64,000 nucleotides of DNA from Chaetoderma sp. LZ-2023a (lineage: Eukaryota; Mollusca; Caudofoveata; Chaetodermatida; Chaetodermatidae), in the NCBI GenBank assembly GCA_034401795.1, contig CM067363.1, positions 26,919,176 to 26,983,175 on the forward strand, read 5' to 3'. This document shows, piece by piece, positions 33,481-44,531 of the stretch. The notes under the pieces were generated by a model. That model ran no database searches and had not been told where the DNA came from. It worked only from the letters and a program-made list of their open reading frames with translations. A program made the translations under genes and the position numbers. How positions within the stretch are numbered: the stretch's first letter is position 1; every line of letters begins with the position of its first letter.

Positions 33481-33950
33481 GATACTCTGGTAAGGTAAAT
33501 TTGATGCATACCAGTGTGTTTAATAAAAGGTGTCTAGTATGTGCTTGTCATTGCGACCTATGCATGACAACCTTAACCGTAACTCTATAGATGCATACAC
33601 AGGCGGTTTAAAGTTGCACGAATTGAGAAATGTGAAATCAGAATTCCTCCTTTACGCATTATTAAATTTGGATTTATCGCTGACTTCTTTGTATACATGC
33701 ACTGCTGGTGATTTTGATTGTATTTCACGAGTATTGTATACATGACCATTACAGTTCTATTGGCATACCTACTTTAAGATCATATAACGGTGTTGGAAAG
33801 AATTCTTGTTCAGGTATTTTGCTGCATTTCGCACATGTTGATACTGCTAGCGCCAAAATACTGAAAACATGTGTAGGCTGTTAACAACTGGTGCGGCAGT
33901 GCATTTTGAAAACAGGTTGCCTGTATTATTCTGAAGAAGAATACACAGGT
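33481..33950. other. Non-coding stretch, no gene seen
   Basis: No domain in the small frame at 33530-33745; nothing else recognised. Confidence 0.4.
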
Positions 33951-33954
33951 GAAG

Positions 33955-34004
33955 AATAAGAAGAAGAAAAAGAAAAAGAAAAGAAGAAGAAGAAGAAGAA
34001 GAAG

Positions 34005-34042
<38 letters not shown>

Positions 34043-34043
34043 C
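33955..34043. repeat. (AAG)n / (AAC)n trinucleotide repeats
   Basis: AGAAGA units at 33957-34006 pass directly into (AAC)n at 34007-34042. Confidence 0.95.
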
Positions 34044-34104
34044 CAAATGTTACAGCGATGACAACGATGATGGTGAGAAACTAACTTAGCTATTTCTTTC
34101 TATT

Positions 34105-34325
34105 ATGATAAGGACGAAGATGATGGCACTGAGAATGATAACGACGATGTCGATGCCGCCGACAACGACGATGATAAGGATTTAAATGACATGGAAGAAG
34201 ATGATTATGAAGACGATTATGACTGCGATGAATCCACTGATGAGGACCACGACCACGAAGACGACAACGATGACGACGATGACGACGATGACGACGATGA
34301 CAACGAGACATGCCAGTATCTATAA
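34105..34325 (+). other. GAC/GAT-rich tract encoding an acidic stretch
   Basis: One plus-strand frame is open from about 34076 to the TAA at 34323 and is very rich in Asp and Glu, ending CQYL. It has no ATG near its left end. TTTCTTTCTATTATGATAAG just before 34111 could act as a splice acceptor, but no donor exon in phase was found. Nested GAC and GAT repeats (34260-34300) suggest repeat expansion rather than a gene. Exon status is doubtful. Confidence 0.3.
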
Positions 34326-35989
34326 TGTTCTACTACCAAGGGAAATTGAAAACAATTCGGTCTTTTTCACTTGAACATGTTGAGTGCATTGGCCCGAATT
34401 GTCTTTATTGTGTGCATGTTAATCTATCATACGAATTTATATTATCTGTCCAAAAACAATAATTGTGTCACAATTCCATGTATATACGTCGGTAACTATG
34501 ACCCTATTAGAATATACATCCTAACAGTGTTACTCAGATTAACTAATAGGCCTATTAGCTGCTATGACATTCACATTTATCTGCTTTAGATACTCATCAC
34601 ATTACCTTATAAAAGACACCAATCAAGTTAAATAAATCAACATTTGCACAATTAACAAGAGATTATTAATTAAACTAGATGGGATACAATAAAACAAGCT
34701 ATTATTACGCTTGTTTCCTCAACATATGCCACCACAAGTTGTTCACGAATGCACAAAGTGAATAAGTTAATATCAATATAGTTAACACCCGAAAACCGAA
34801 GATTCATTTAGATTTGATATTACTGTTGCTTCGCAGCCTCAGCATCCCAAATTAATAGTAATAATACATTTAAAGGTACATATTTAAACCAGAATGCTCT
34901 AAAATAAAATAATTTAAATTGTATACATTTAGAAGCTTAAATTGTATACATCATTGTAATGAACGAAATGAATCTTAGCAAATGATGATTTCATTCCGCA
35001 TAAATTAATATCATTTTTAATTGTGATGTTGAAATAGGGGCACGTGTCTCTAGTTTAATTTCACAACTTAAAAGATGTATATTAAATTATACATACTGAC
35101 ATCATATGCTAAGATTTATTTCGTTTCGTTACATCTATCCACACAATCTAAGCACCTAAAAGTGGACCGTTTTAACCATTTTATTTTTAAGCATTCTGGG
35201 GTGAATATGCACCCTTTTACGCTGTTGAGTATTTTGAAATTAATTCGAAAGTCAAATTATTTACAAAATACCAAACAGATTGATTATCATGGTGTAAATT
35301 ATGTTGCTGTTTTATTCGTATTCTGGGTTTAAAATGTTAATATTGATGATGTTCGCAATGTGGTAGAGCGAACAGAATATGGTAGTGCTGAAATTCAGAA
35401 CATTCCATAACGTCATACCGCAAAATGCTTCATTCATCGCATAAACTGGAAGATAATGTAAAGAATTCCTAGTGGCTACCATACCACTTTCATAATGTAA
35501 CACAGAGTTAATAATTGTTGATGATAAGTTTAAAGAAATGTTACAAAAGAATACAATCATGTTCATATGGATTCTATATATAATAATGGCTTTCCTCCTG
35601 ACAAAGTTGTTGGCAATGGAATGACACATTAGCAATTCATTATATGTTTGCTAGATATATAAACGACCATTGATTGGGAGACCTAGATAACAGTAATCGC
35701 AGCACCTATGTTGTGTAGTCAGCATTAGACCATTCAATGTGGAAGTTATGATAAAACAATACAAGCTGTAAGATAATATTGATATTAGTAAAGCAGGAAG
35801 GCGTATGTACCAGGATGTATTAATATCCGATGGATCCATGGATGATGGAGGAGAAAATCACCCCTATACGTGAACTCCTTCGCCAGTACCTTCGGGGAAG
35901 CTAACGTCATCAATAGTTGAGAACTGACAACTACATGCAGGCAATAGATCGTGTCCATTTTTCCTCAATCAAACAGCCGCTGTGTTCGA
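34326..35989. other. AT-rich non-coding stretch
   Basis: About 1.7 kb with frequent poly-A/T and no supportable gene, RNA or transposon. The small frames at 34371 and 35312-35635 have no recognised domain. Confidence 0.45.
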
Positions 35990-36920
35990 CCTCCCCTATA
36001 CCACCGCCACTCCCATTTGACGTTGCTGTCGGAATGTAGAACGTTTGCGGGCTAGCCAGTTCATCGAAAAGAGTCACCCTGGAAGGGACTGCGATTATAA
36101 CAAAATTGATATTGCATTCATCCAAGAAATAAAATACTCCACTTACCCAGAACACGTCTTGCAGTCAGGTCATAAAGTAATTATAGTTAGAACAAAAATA
36201 AGCCAATCACCGAAGCATAGGGTCTGTAATTGGACCAATACTGACGGACCATGTCCTCAGTTTTACATACAGTATTGCACGCATTGTAATTATTGACATA
36301 GCCATATCGATGAAAAACAACAACACCACAAAATATTGCATTGTTACTGCATATGGCCCAACTGCGGAGAAATCACATATTGATCCTTCAAAACTCGATT
36401 CCTCTTTGATTAATTGAGCACAACTATCAACATGCCAGCAAGCTGGAAACACTTCCTATGTGGTGATTTCGGATTCAAACTCAGAAAACTAAGCAAAACA
36501 GAGAGACAAGCAGCACTTGGTTCGTGTATTGGTAATATGGAATGAGAAAACGCGACAGTAATGGAGATGCATTAGCGGCCTTAATTTGCACTCATGGTCA
36601 CACACAGCATATATGCACCCATCACATGGCCATTGGCAGGACGCATAGTTGTCAAGTAATCTTTAATCAGATTGACGACATACCGTGCAAGGTGAATACA
36701 AAGACATTGTTCCGAGATTTGCGGCATTACGCTGGTACATTCTGACCACACACCAGTAATTGCTCGAGTACATATTAATCTAATGTGCCTCATCTACAAG
36801 CGACCCTCAAAACAAATATGCCATGTCAACTATGATCTCTTGAACCTAACTACCCGAAATGCAATCCAGGCATCGTTAAGGAAAACAATAATTTGAGCGG
36901 ATGGACATGCTTGAGCTCAC
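35990..36920 (+). pseudogene. LINE ORF2 endonuclease fragment, decayed
   Basis: Frame-shifted blocks follow the order of an APE-type endonuclease. WNVCGLASSSKRVTL-like (about 36030-36078; stops present) is followed by NKIDIAFIQEIKYST (36099-36143) with the metal-binding Gln-Glu. Next come a VTAYGPTAEKSHIDPSKLDS block (36345-36400), LCGDFGFKLRKLSKTE (36457-36504; GDF-N box with Asn changed), NGDALAALICTHGHT and NTKTLFRDLRHYAGTF (36560-36745), and SDHTPVIARVHIN near 36745-36780 in another frame (SDH box). RT is absent. Probably the same family as 18300-18922. Confidence 0.6.
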
Positions 36921-37107
36921 GATTGACATGGTAAACCAAACGAAGCCCTAGGTAAAGTCTTAAAACGTGTGGAGACATCAGCGGCTAAAATATTTATGCA
37001 GCCACGAATACTGACCAAATGAAATTCTATGTTGATGATCTACAGTGTAGTCAGATTATGTTGGCATGCAGTCATCTCCATACATAACGCTGGCCAGTGA
37101 GAGCTAA

Positions 37108-39581
37108 TGTAGCGTGGATCGCCCAGTCGGGTATGAACAATCCCAGTTTATCTACGGAACGGCCGGATCTGGGATGCTCTAATGTTGCTCCCCGCTGAGT
37201 AGCATAGATAAGCGCGCATAAACAGATAAGACATGCTCGTGAGTCCGTGAGATGGCCCATTGTGCATGCGCGTCCATAGGAGATAGCCTACAGACGCACG
37301 TTAGTGTGTGGAGAATGACAACTTACACACATTCTTTGACTGTAGCTGTAATTCTTTAAATACAGGCCATCATCGATTTTCTGAAAGAGTAAGAATTGAA
37401 CGAGGAATCCAAAACTGTTTACAGATATACAATCGGTTCAGAGCTGGCTGAGATATTAGGGAATGGTCAGGTACTATTTTGAACTTCTAACTAAAATAAA
37501 CCTCGCCATTAGCGCACATGCTTGGTCGGGTGAAGGCCAGCTAATCACGTGGTCAGTACCAGTACCTTGTTTGCAACGCGCACACTGATTGGTCTAGGTG
37601 TTCTTAGTATAAACGGAGCTACCAAATTCCAATCGACATACAGTTGGGGCGTGGGTCTGCCAAGGAAAAGATGTGTAATACTGCTTACTGTAAAGCATCG
37701 GTGGGCTGGCCTTGCTAACCCGAAACAGTGCCATTCGGTTTTGAGTTCGAGTCTCTGGAGAACATGCACCGCACCACACGTTAAGTTTCTGGACGCTCCC
37801 GTACGATATAACTGGGGGCAAAAATGTAATTCAAAGAAAGTTTCCCCGCTTCCAGCAACTTCAGAGAGACATTCTCTGTGGTGTGACCCTTTGGCCATAA
37901 GTTACCGTCATAAAACAGTATGTAGGGCGTGTGGTGTTCGATGATATCTCGTCAGATCTGCCGTACCACGACGAAATAGAGCTAGAACAAACTGTGCCCA
38001 TGTCTAGTGCTCAAAATTAACGTTTTAGACCACAGTACAGATGAGGACATTGCTTTAGCACGAGCTATGCAGTGTATATCATCTTGTGCCGCAAGATATG
38101 TATCCTGTATTATTATTACACTCCATAGAATGGCATCTTCAATCCGCACCAGAACGGAAATTCCCACCAATGCGTAATTGAACTTTATAATCGACACATG
38201 ACTCTTCTTAACCATTCCTGAGTATGAGCCACATCAGCTAGATCGTCTGGCTAACCACTAAGCAGCGACTATGGAATCGTGCCAGCGTGCACCACACTTA
38301 TGTGACACTTCAACACCAGTGACGTTTAAGAACATTTGCACCGATAACTAATAGGTGTTCCGCAATATGTATTCAACTGTTTATAATTAGGTACCGATGT
38401 CTAATAGGGACTGCAAGGTTGTTTGGGACCTCTACTGTTATATTTATTTACATATCATTTTCACGTATACAGTGCTGATGACTAACAGTCACCGCAAGCT
38501 CGCATGTGACCTCTCTATTTTAACGGTACTGTATAGTTTTGTAATATGGCAGTTGCCATCCAAGTTATTACTTTTTGCTTAGTTAGTTATGTGGTATATC
38601 TACCAACATAATTGGATGGCACTTTGCTTAGGTTACACTATACAGCAACAACAAACGCACTGCCTTGTTTCAACCCTACAGCAACAATCTTTCACCAAGG
38701 TCGCTGTTCCTGTTTTCACTAGGAAACATGGCATCCGTCCACTAAACCTAACAATGATAGCTCAATAGGATAGGTCAAAAGTAGCTATGGACGACTGCTC
38801 ACCAAAGCAGACTTGTTTGTGTAAAGCCTCTTTTCCGAGTGCGGTGGCTCCATTACATTATCTGCACTGGCAGTTTTCATAATTGACCAGTTACCATAAG
38901 GCATCCTAATTCAAATATGAGTAGGTGTCTCTTCTTACGCGCCTCCGATCACCTGGCCTATTAATTGTCTGGATTCCCTCCGCAACGCTGGTTAGGTATA
39001 AGATATAAGAAACTATTGGGGTTTCTTGGCAGTCAGAATCAAAGTGTCGATGACCATGCACTCCCCACAGTATCTCCGGATACATATTGTCTAAGCCTTT
39101 TCGCCAAAGTAGGAATCACTGCGAAAATATAATTAGTGTAGCCTGACCCAGCAGTGCATTCTTTTCGGCAACGTTCCATAATCCTAAAGTAGATGCACGT
39201 TACCTCCAATGAGTGGATCTCACATGGTCCACTCTTGAAACGCTAGGTGGCGGATAATGACACAGGTCACCATCTAACTCAATGGTGACTGGGTGTGGCC
39301 TTCGATCCTTCCATGCCTTCACAGGAAGGTCACAATAGTTGAATATGCATTTCTTTCTCCCAACCGGAAATAGATATGTGCCTTCTAAATGCTTGTGCTA
39401 TGTGACTTGTCCGTGTCTTCTTATTCGTGGTCATGCTGCGGTATGCGGAGTGATCACTTTTCGATTTTGAACCTACCACCAGATGACATGTTTGCACACT
39501 GTCTGTTTGTGAGGAGATGCTCCATGGCAGTAACCGAGATGGGCGTCGAGCATCCTCGCCAGGAAGGCTTCCTCGTTAAAT
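37108..39581 (+). mobile_element. Gypsy-A copy 3: LTR lacking its 3' end
   Basis: Starts TGTAGCGTGG. Collinear with the LTRs at 23148 and 50028: GATGGCCCATTGTGCATGCG (37250), promoter-like GATTGG/TATAAA (37587-37613), GTTTCTGGACGCTCCCG (37785), GGTGTTCGATGATATCTCG (37931), ATGACTAACAG units near 38478, TTTTCCGAGTGCGGTGGCTC (38830), CCAAAGTAGGAATCACTGCG (39105) and GAGATGCTCCATGGCAGT (39513). After CTCGTTAAATTT (39570-39581) it jumps straight into polymerase sequence that matches 29584, so about 0.5 kb of LTR end plus all of gag and most of protease are deleted. Confidence 0.75.
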
Positions 39582-39850
39582 TTCATCTTGTCCCAGGCAT
39601 AGGCTGTGGCCATTTGGTGGATATGATTTCTGTGGAAATACATCCCACCACCCCCGCACACACAAGACCTTCTGATGACAGCTAACAGGAACATCTACAC
39701 GATTTATATGTGCATGCCTCCGTTGGATTAACGAACTCTTACAAACGTGGCATACAGCATCTCTTATATAAGTACCAGAATAGATTTTCGTCAGGTGATA
39801 TGGACCTGGGAGAAACACATCTGGTATGGCACTCCATAGACATCGGAAAT
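39582..39850 (+). pseudogene. Gypsy-A copy 3: protease-RT linker remnant
   Basis: The frame running through from the LTR junction reads LVPGIGCGHLVDMISVE (39590-39640), HDLYVHASVGLTNSYKRG (about 39692-39752), LLYKYQNRFSSGDMDLG and THLVWHSIDIG (39758-39848). These match the sequence that precedes RT in copy 2 and the usual gypsy motif F...DDLG.T.LVQH.IDTG. RT and RNase H are missing; the sequence jumps to integrase at about 39850. Confidence 0.7.
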
Positions 39851-40511
39851 AATCGATGGCATGCGTGGCCAAATGCGTGCCCTGCCAGCACCGTGCTTTT
39901 GGCCAACGCCACACTGCACCATTACACATTAAAATAGTTGGTGCACGGTGGGAGCGAGTGGTTATTGCTGTGCACGGACCATTCAATATGAGAGATGAAA
40001 GAAACAAATACATCCTCGTATTACAAGACTATTTTACGAAGTGGCGAGAAGCATTTGCTTTGCCAGGGCAAGAGGCAGCCACTCTAGCGGAGGTCCTAGC
40101 AAGCAATGTGTTCTGACGTTTTGGGTTCAATAGACATTTCACGGTCATGTTGACTACAGAAACACACCTTGGTTGTTGTTATTGGGATCTCCAGCTCCAA
40201 TACGTGCTCATGGCATACCGCACTTCAATATATACCAGCACGTGTTATACTCCTGCTCAGTTAATGTTAGGCCATGAGTTAGCCTTACCCTTGGGTGTGG
40301 CTATCCCCCGAATTCCTTGGGAAAAGAACTTGCTCTCTCTCTATATGTATGACGCATGCGCCAGCAGATAGAACAGGTGCATAAGCTAGTTAGAGAAACG
40401 TTATCCACTGTACACCAGCGCCATAAAACCCGGCATGACCAGCGTGTAGATGGAGACCCATATGAGATGGGAAAAATTGTTTGGATTCACGATACATGAC
40501 ATTCTGCAAAT
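39851..40511 (+). pseudogene. Gypsy-A copy 3: integrase remnant with catalytic core deleted
   Basis: VPCQHRAFG at 39878 is the end of the HHCC zinc-binding region. RWERVVIAVHGPFN (39949-39990) is the start of the core, with Ala where the first catalytic Asp is expected. RNKYILVLQDYFTKWREAFA and QEAATLAEVLASNVF (40008-40113) follow. After a stop, WDLQLQYVLMAYRTS and CYTPAQLMLGHELALPLG (40185-40300) are present, then the RQQIEQVHKLVRETLSTVHQ block in another frame (about 40365-40420). The segment carrying the second Asp and the Glu of DD35E is missing between 40113 and 40180. The enzyme cannot be active. Confidence 0.8.
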
Positions 40512-41465
40512 GTGTCAAGTAAACTGAGTTACCAGTGTAAAGACACCTGTGTGGTAGTAGGTAAGAAGTCTGACGTGACCTACCAAATCTGCGCCTCGGA
40601 TGGCCTGACCTCAGTCATCCATTTCGATCGGCTTAGACATTGTGTTGGCGGGGACCCAGTGCCTGAGCTTGGGCTGGACGACACACACAGCACTGTTACC
40701 CAGACCGATGTCTCTTCAGAGACAAGTATTCCCGACATTAGTCCAGTGCCACACGGTGACAATCCGAGCCCTCACCTACCAAGCCTGGAGTTGGGCGAAC
40801 ATATGACTAACGCTGAGGATGAAGCCGAGTCGCGTACTCATCCTCTCCCTCATCGGAGCGGGTCTACTAGGTCTGGTAAACCGTATTTGAAGAACTTTTC
40901 GTTTGTGCTGTCCATGGGGAAGAGTGGACAAATTATCCCCTCTTCCTCTTCCCACGTCCATCCACTTCATGCTGCTACCCCCACCATAGCGTTGCCACAA
41001 GCAGAGTCTGAAGCTTTCCCAAGCCAGAGTGCGTCTTGTGGGGTGGAACATATCATAATTCGCATGAAAGTAAGTAGGTTTGATGAAATCCTCGCCTGTT
41101 CTAGTCAACAAGGAAGCTGCACAACTCAGTGTACCTCCAGTCGAAGCCATAACATCGAAGTAACACCACGCACCCCACCCCCAAGCAGCGCCCCATCTAT
41201 ATGCTGCACCACACCACTAAACCGCGTCCCCCTTTCCCACACCGGCTCGAACATCACACGTCCCATGCTCCTCACACTCCACTTGCCCTCTGAAGACTAT
41301 CATGCTTCAGATATGAGAGAGTCTGCTGTTTCAGGAAGCGTGGCTTCCCATGCATTGGTCAGTATGGTGGCTGATGACAGTTGTGGAGGTAGCCTGATCA
41401 GTAGACTCTCGGCTCATCTATTCCAACTACTAAAGAAATTTGACCAAGTACCAACCGTTGTATAA
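40512..41465 (+). pseudogene. Gypsy-A copy 3: integrase C-terminus and long tail
   Basis: An open 317-codon frame. Residues 2-50 (SSKLSYQCKDTCVVVGKKSD, VIHFDRLRHC) are the SH3-like C-terminal domain typical of gypsy integrases. Residues about 108-125 (PHRSGSTRSGKPYLKNF) fit the basic R.S.R.RKPP.R motif that usually ends the polyprotein. About 190 residues rich in Ser, Pro and His then follow with no recognised domain, no transmembrane segment and no signal peptide, so I do not call it an envelope. It could be a third product or a C-terminal extension. The true start lies upstream in the disrupted integrase. The length of the open frame in an otherwise broken element is notable. Confidence 0.65.
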
Positions 41466-43129
41466 TGGGAGATAGTTCTCCCCATCCAAGACGCACCCCA
41501 TCCATATGCTTCACCAAGCTCACACACACTCCCCCCCCCCAACCATAAGCAATCAGATCAAACACTAAATACGCAATGTCAGATTCACCAGACACCCCTT
41601 GCCCTATGGCGTGTTACTATACAATCCAAAATGCGCGAACACCAACAAGACATCGGATATAAATACTATAACAGAAACAGAATACACCCCCATGACATCG
41701 ACAACATAGTCAGCATCCTTCTATGCTATGCCACCCAGCAACCATATAAGAACTAACATCTATCTGGTACAAAAGAAAAGGATAGAAACACAATCCGCAC
41801 TGCAATAAATGTTGTGAACCTGCCGGTTCACCACACATGTACATATTTTATCATCAGACTTGGCATAGTCAGCGTGGAATACTGGCTATAGCCCTCCACA
41901 CGACATAACCAACATACGTCACACGATTCCCCTACATCAGTTACCACACCATACATGGACCAGAACAACATGTACCATCATACGCGGACTTTTACTACAA
42001 GGATGCGGTAGCTCTTATATGCAGTGAAATATTAACGTCATGAATGTTATCACTTCGCGCCGTCAGGACCATCCCTTACATTGGAAGCGACATCAGCAAT
42101 ACGCATAATAATAAACTACCTCAGATACATGTAATTTCAGACAACTTTATTGAGAGAGCTGGATTGACCGCGGTCTATCGTCATTATGTGAGTAGGAATT
42201 TGCTACCGAAAGCGAAAATCTATAATGGACTGATTTAAGTACGACAGCCTTTAATCCGTCATAAAGACTCGGCCATTACAGAGTGAACCCATTTCAATGT
42301 CTGTCAAAGTTATCATCGAATGCACTGCAGCATCAAATCCCTGCTGCAATACATATTTACACCGCATCACAGTCCAAGATGCATCCGTGAAACAATCAAC
42401 CATGAGTACTTAACACACCTATCAACTTGACAAAAGAAACGGATACTAAGGATGATTGCCTCACAAATCTCCAAACAAAGGTTGTGTACTTTTGTATCTG
42501 TGGCACACATTTTATGTACTGTATTGTACCAAATGATTTTATGTCTAGGTGCGGTGAGACTAGTCCTACCTATGGAAGAGGGGTGCTTGGCAGTCTGCCT
42601 ACCCAGTAAACGCAATCTTGCTTGACATGGTCAGTAACTTGTCGCTTGTAAGACACGAATTTGCCTAAATTAAACAAAACAAAATATACATTCAGCTAAC
42701 TGGTATTCTTTTGATTAAGTACTAGACCGGTTCTACTGTGTTTACAAATCATGAGTGCACGAGCTGGAAGAGCAGCATACAAATTTAAACAGATAAATAC
42801 AAGGAGAATTTCAATATTCACAAATTCCGCTCATCAAATCATCAGGAGTGGAATTGAATACCATGCATATTGGCAGGCGCGAATAAGAAGCACGCACACG
42901 TAGGGTATCTATTCGGGAACACCCTCGGGCATTCCAGCCTAACATTGAAATAGGCAAGTCTATAATCATCTAACTAAAAAACCGACTCATGTTAATTAAA
43001 AGGTGAGCCTACACAGGAATAATGATTTTTATGTTGATTGGAAACCAGTGATGCAGTAACAATAGGGATGGGGTAAGCGATCTGTCTATTATTATTTGAG
43101 TTATTAAATAGTCAAGCAGTTTAAGTTCG
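41466..43129. other. Unassigned stretch between gypsy-A copy 3 and LINE
   Basis: A C-rich run (CTCCCCCCCCCC, 41531) follows the gypsy tail. Low-complexity ACAC/CAAC-rich sequence to about 42000 may be the 3' end of that element, but no polypurine tract or LTR was found. The rest has no supportable gene. Confidence 0.4.
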
Positions 43130-43140
43130 GTCAACTTGCG

Positions 43141-43531
43141 GTGAAACCATTACTGAATGGTCTAATGTCACTGGCTGAAGATCGTGCACTCTCAGAAAGT
43201 TCTGATGAGGAACCACCACCTCCTCTTCAAGTTAGAGCAAAACGTGTTCAGTGGTCTGACAAAAACCACGACAGCTATCGCCACCACAATCGCCAGCACC
43301 GCATCCACCACCGTAAGCTCCAAGATCGTCACCACCAGTTTCAGTACCTCCACATCACGAACGACCAGCATCACCGCCGTCACCGCACTTCAGACATTGT
43401 CCGCATCATCATCATCAGAGAGTGATATAAACATTTCGGACATCTCGGCAATGCGTACACATGCACTGCACACTGGGTTAGTAGACAGTGCAACCCAGTC
43501 GTGTTGGAACCTTTTCGGACCACTCATCTAG
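43141..43531 (+). CDS. LINE ORF1 5' region, fragmentary
   Basis: One frame (43141-43425) begins with an acidic/proline stretch, LSESSDEEPPPPLQVRAKRV, then becomes His/Arg-rich. A second frame (43184-43531) is Ser/Thr-rich and ends WNLFGPLI. I cannot tell which is translated, or whether a splice or frameshift joins it to the esterase frame at 43715. Stops lie between. It is plausibly the low-complexity N-terminus of ORF1 or a 5' UTR frame. Confidence 0.35.
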
Positions 43532-43714
43532 AAATTAGCTTATATATGTAAAGTAGGAATTGTCTGATAAGCATTATTACATTGGTCGTGCTATTATTAT
43601 TATTATCTTTAACTATATATATATGTTTCTTAGTATTATACCATTTTATAAAATCGAAACTCAGTCCCAACAACGACCCCGCTCATTCTGCGCAGCTATG
43701 ATACTACATGTATC

Positions 43715-44437
43715 GTGTCATGCACTGCACACCACGACACAATTATAACAAATGTCACGAAATCGGCGACCAAACAGTTTGATGGCTATGCTTCAAATCC
43801 CGCTAAACAAACACTGTTAATAGGGTCATCAATCGTCAAGGGCGTAAATGAAAGCGGTTTAGATCCCTCTGTACAGGTTATGTGTTGCAGAGGAGCTAAG
43901 ATTATGGACATTCTAGAGGTTCTATACTCCATAGACCTACAGAATTATAGAAATATCATCATCATGGCAGGTACGAACAATTCGAATAGTCCGATCGGTG
44001 AGGTGTTGCATGACTTTGACAAATTACTAAGTGACCTACACACGCTGGCACCGCAATGTCAGTTGTACATCTGTCAGCTGTGTCCACGGGGTGACGATCG
44101 AAAGCGTAATGACTTCATCACTAGATACAATCGCCATTTAGAGGTGCGGGAGCAGTTCTTGGACTTCACTCTTATTGAGTCGGCGGACTTATTTTATTCA
44201 CGAGCGGGTATGATAAACAATTCCCTGTTTTATGCAGATAAAGTGCATATAAACAAAACCGGATCTTCTCTACTGGTACGTTGCATAAATGATTACGTGA
44301 CAATTCTTCGAAACGCGGTGTGTAGGTTTTGTGGTGAGCCCAATCACAAATCATCCATGTGTCGTCATGGTCAACTGGTTCAATGCTATTCCTGTTACGG
44401 CTACGGTCATAAATCAAATCGGTGCCTTGGACATTAA
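43715..44437 (+). CDS. LINE ORF1: SGNH esterase-like domain plus two zinc knuckles
   Basis: A frame of 240 residues. Residues about 32-190 fit the SGNH/GDSL hydrolase fold found in ORF1 proteins of CR1/L2-type LINEs: LLIGSSIVKG (Ser39 as nucleophile; the usual Asp before it is Ser38), AGTNN with Asn88, and DKVH with Asp175 and His178. The C-terminus has two exact CX2CX4HX4C knuckles, Cys203-Cys206-His211-Cys216 and Cys224-Cys227-His232-Cys237, which bind nucleic acid. The protein should package the LINE RNA. It ends with TAA at 44435-44437 and ORF2 continues in the same frame. The start is uncertain; ATG at 43715 lies about 35 residues before the esterase block and the frame may begin further upstream. 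Confidence 0.8.
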   Translation: MSCTAHHDTIITNVTKSATKQFDGYASNPAKQTLLIGSSIVKGVNESGLDPSVQVMCCRGAKIMDILEVLYSIDLQNYRNIIIMAGTNNSNSPIGEVLHDFDKLLSDLHTLAPQCQLYICQLCPRGDDRKRNDFITRYNRHLEVREQFLDFTLIESADLFYSRAGMINNSLFYADKVHINKTGSSLLVRCINDYVTILRNAVCRFCGEPNHKSSMCRHGQLVQCYSCYGYGHKSNRCLGH

Positions 44438-44491
44438 TTGGCCGGCCAAGAAGGAGCGCCTATTGTAAACAAACTGTGTAAAATTAACAAA

Positions 44492-44531
<40 letters not shown>

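Noticed and set aside
40512-41465. Possible envelope gene in gypsy-A copy 3
   Set aside because: No signal peptide, transmembrane anchor or cleavage motif; it begins with the integrase C-terminal domain.
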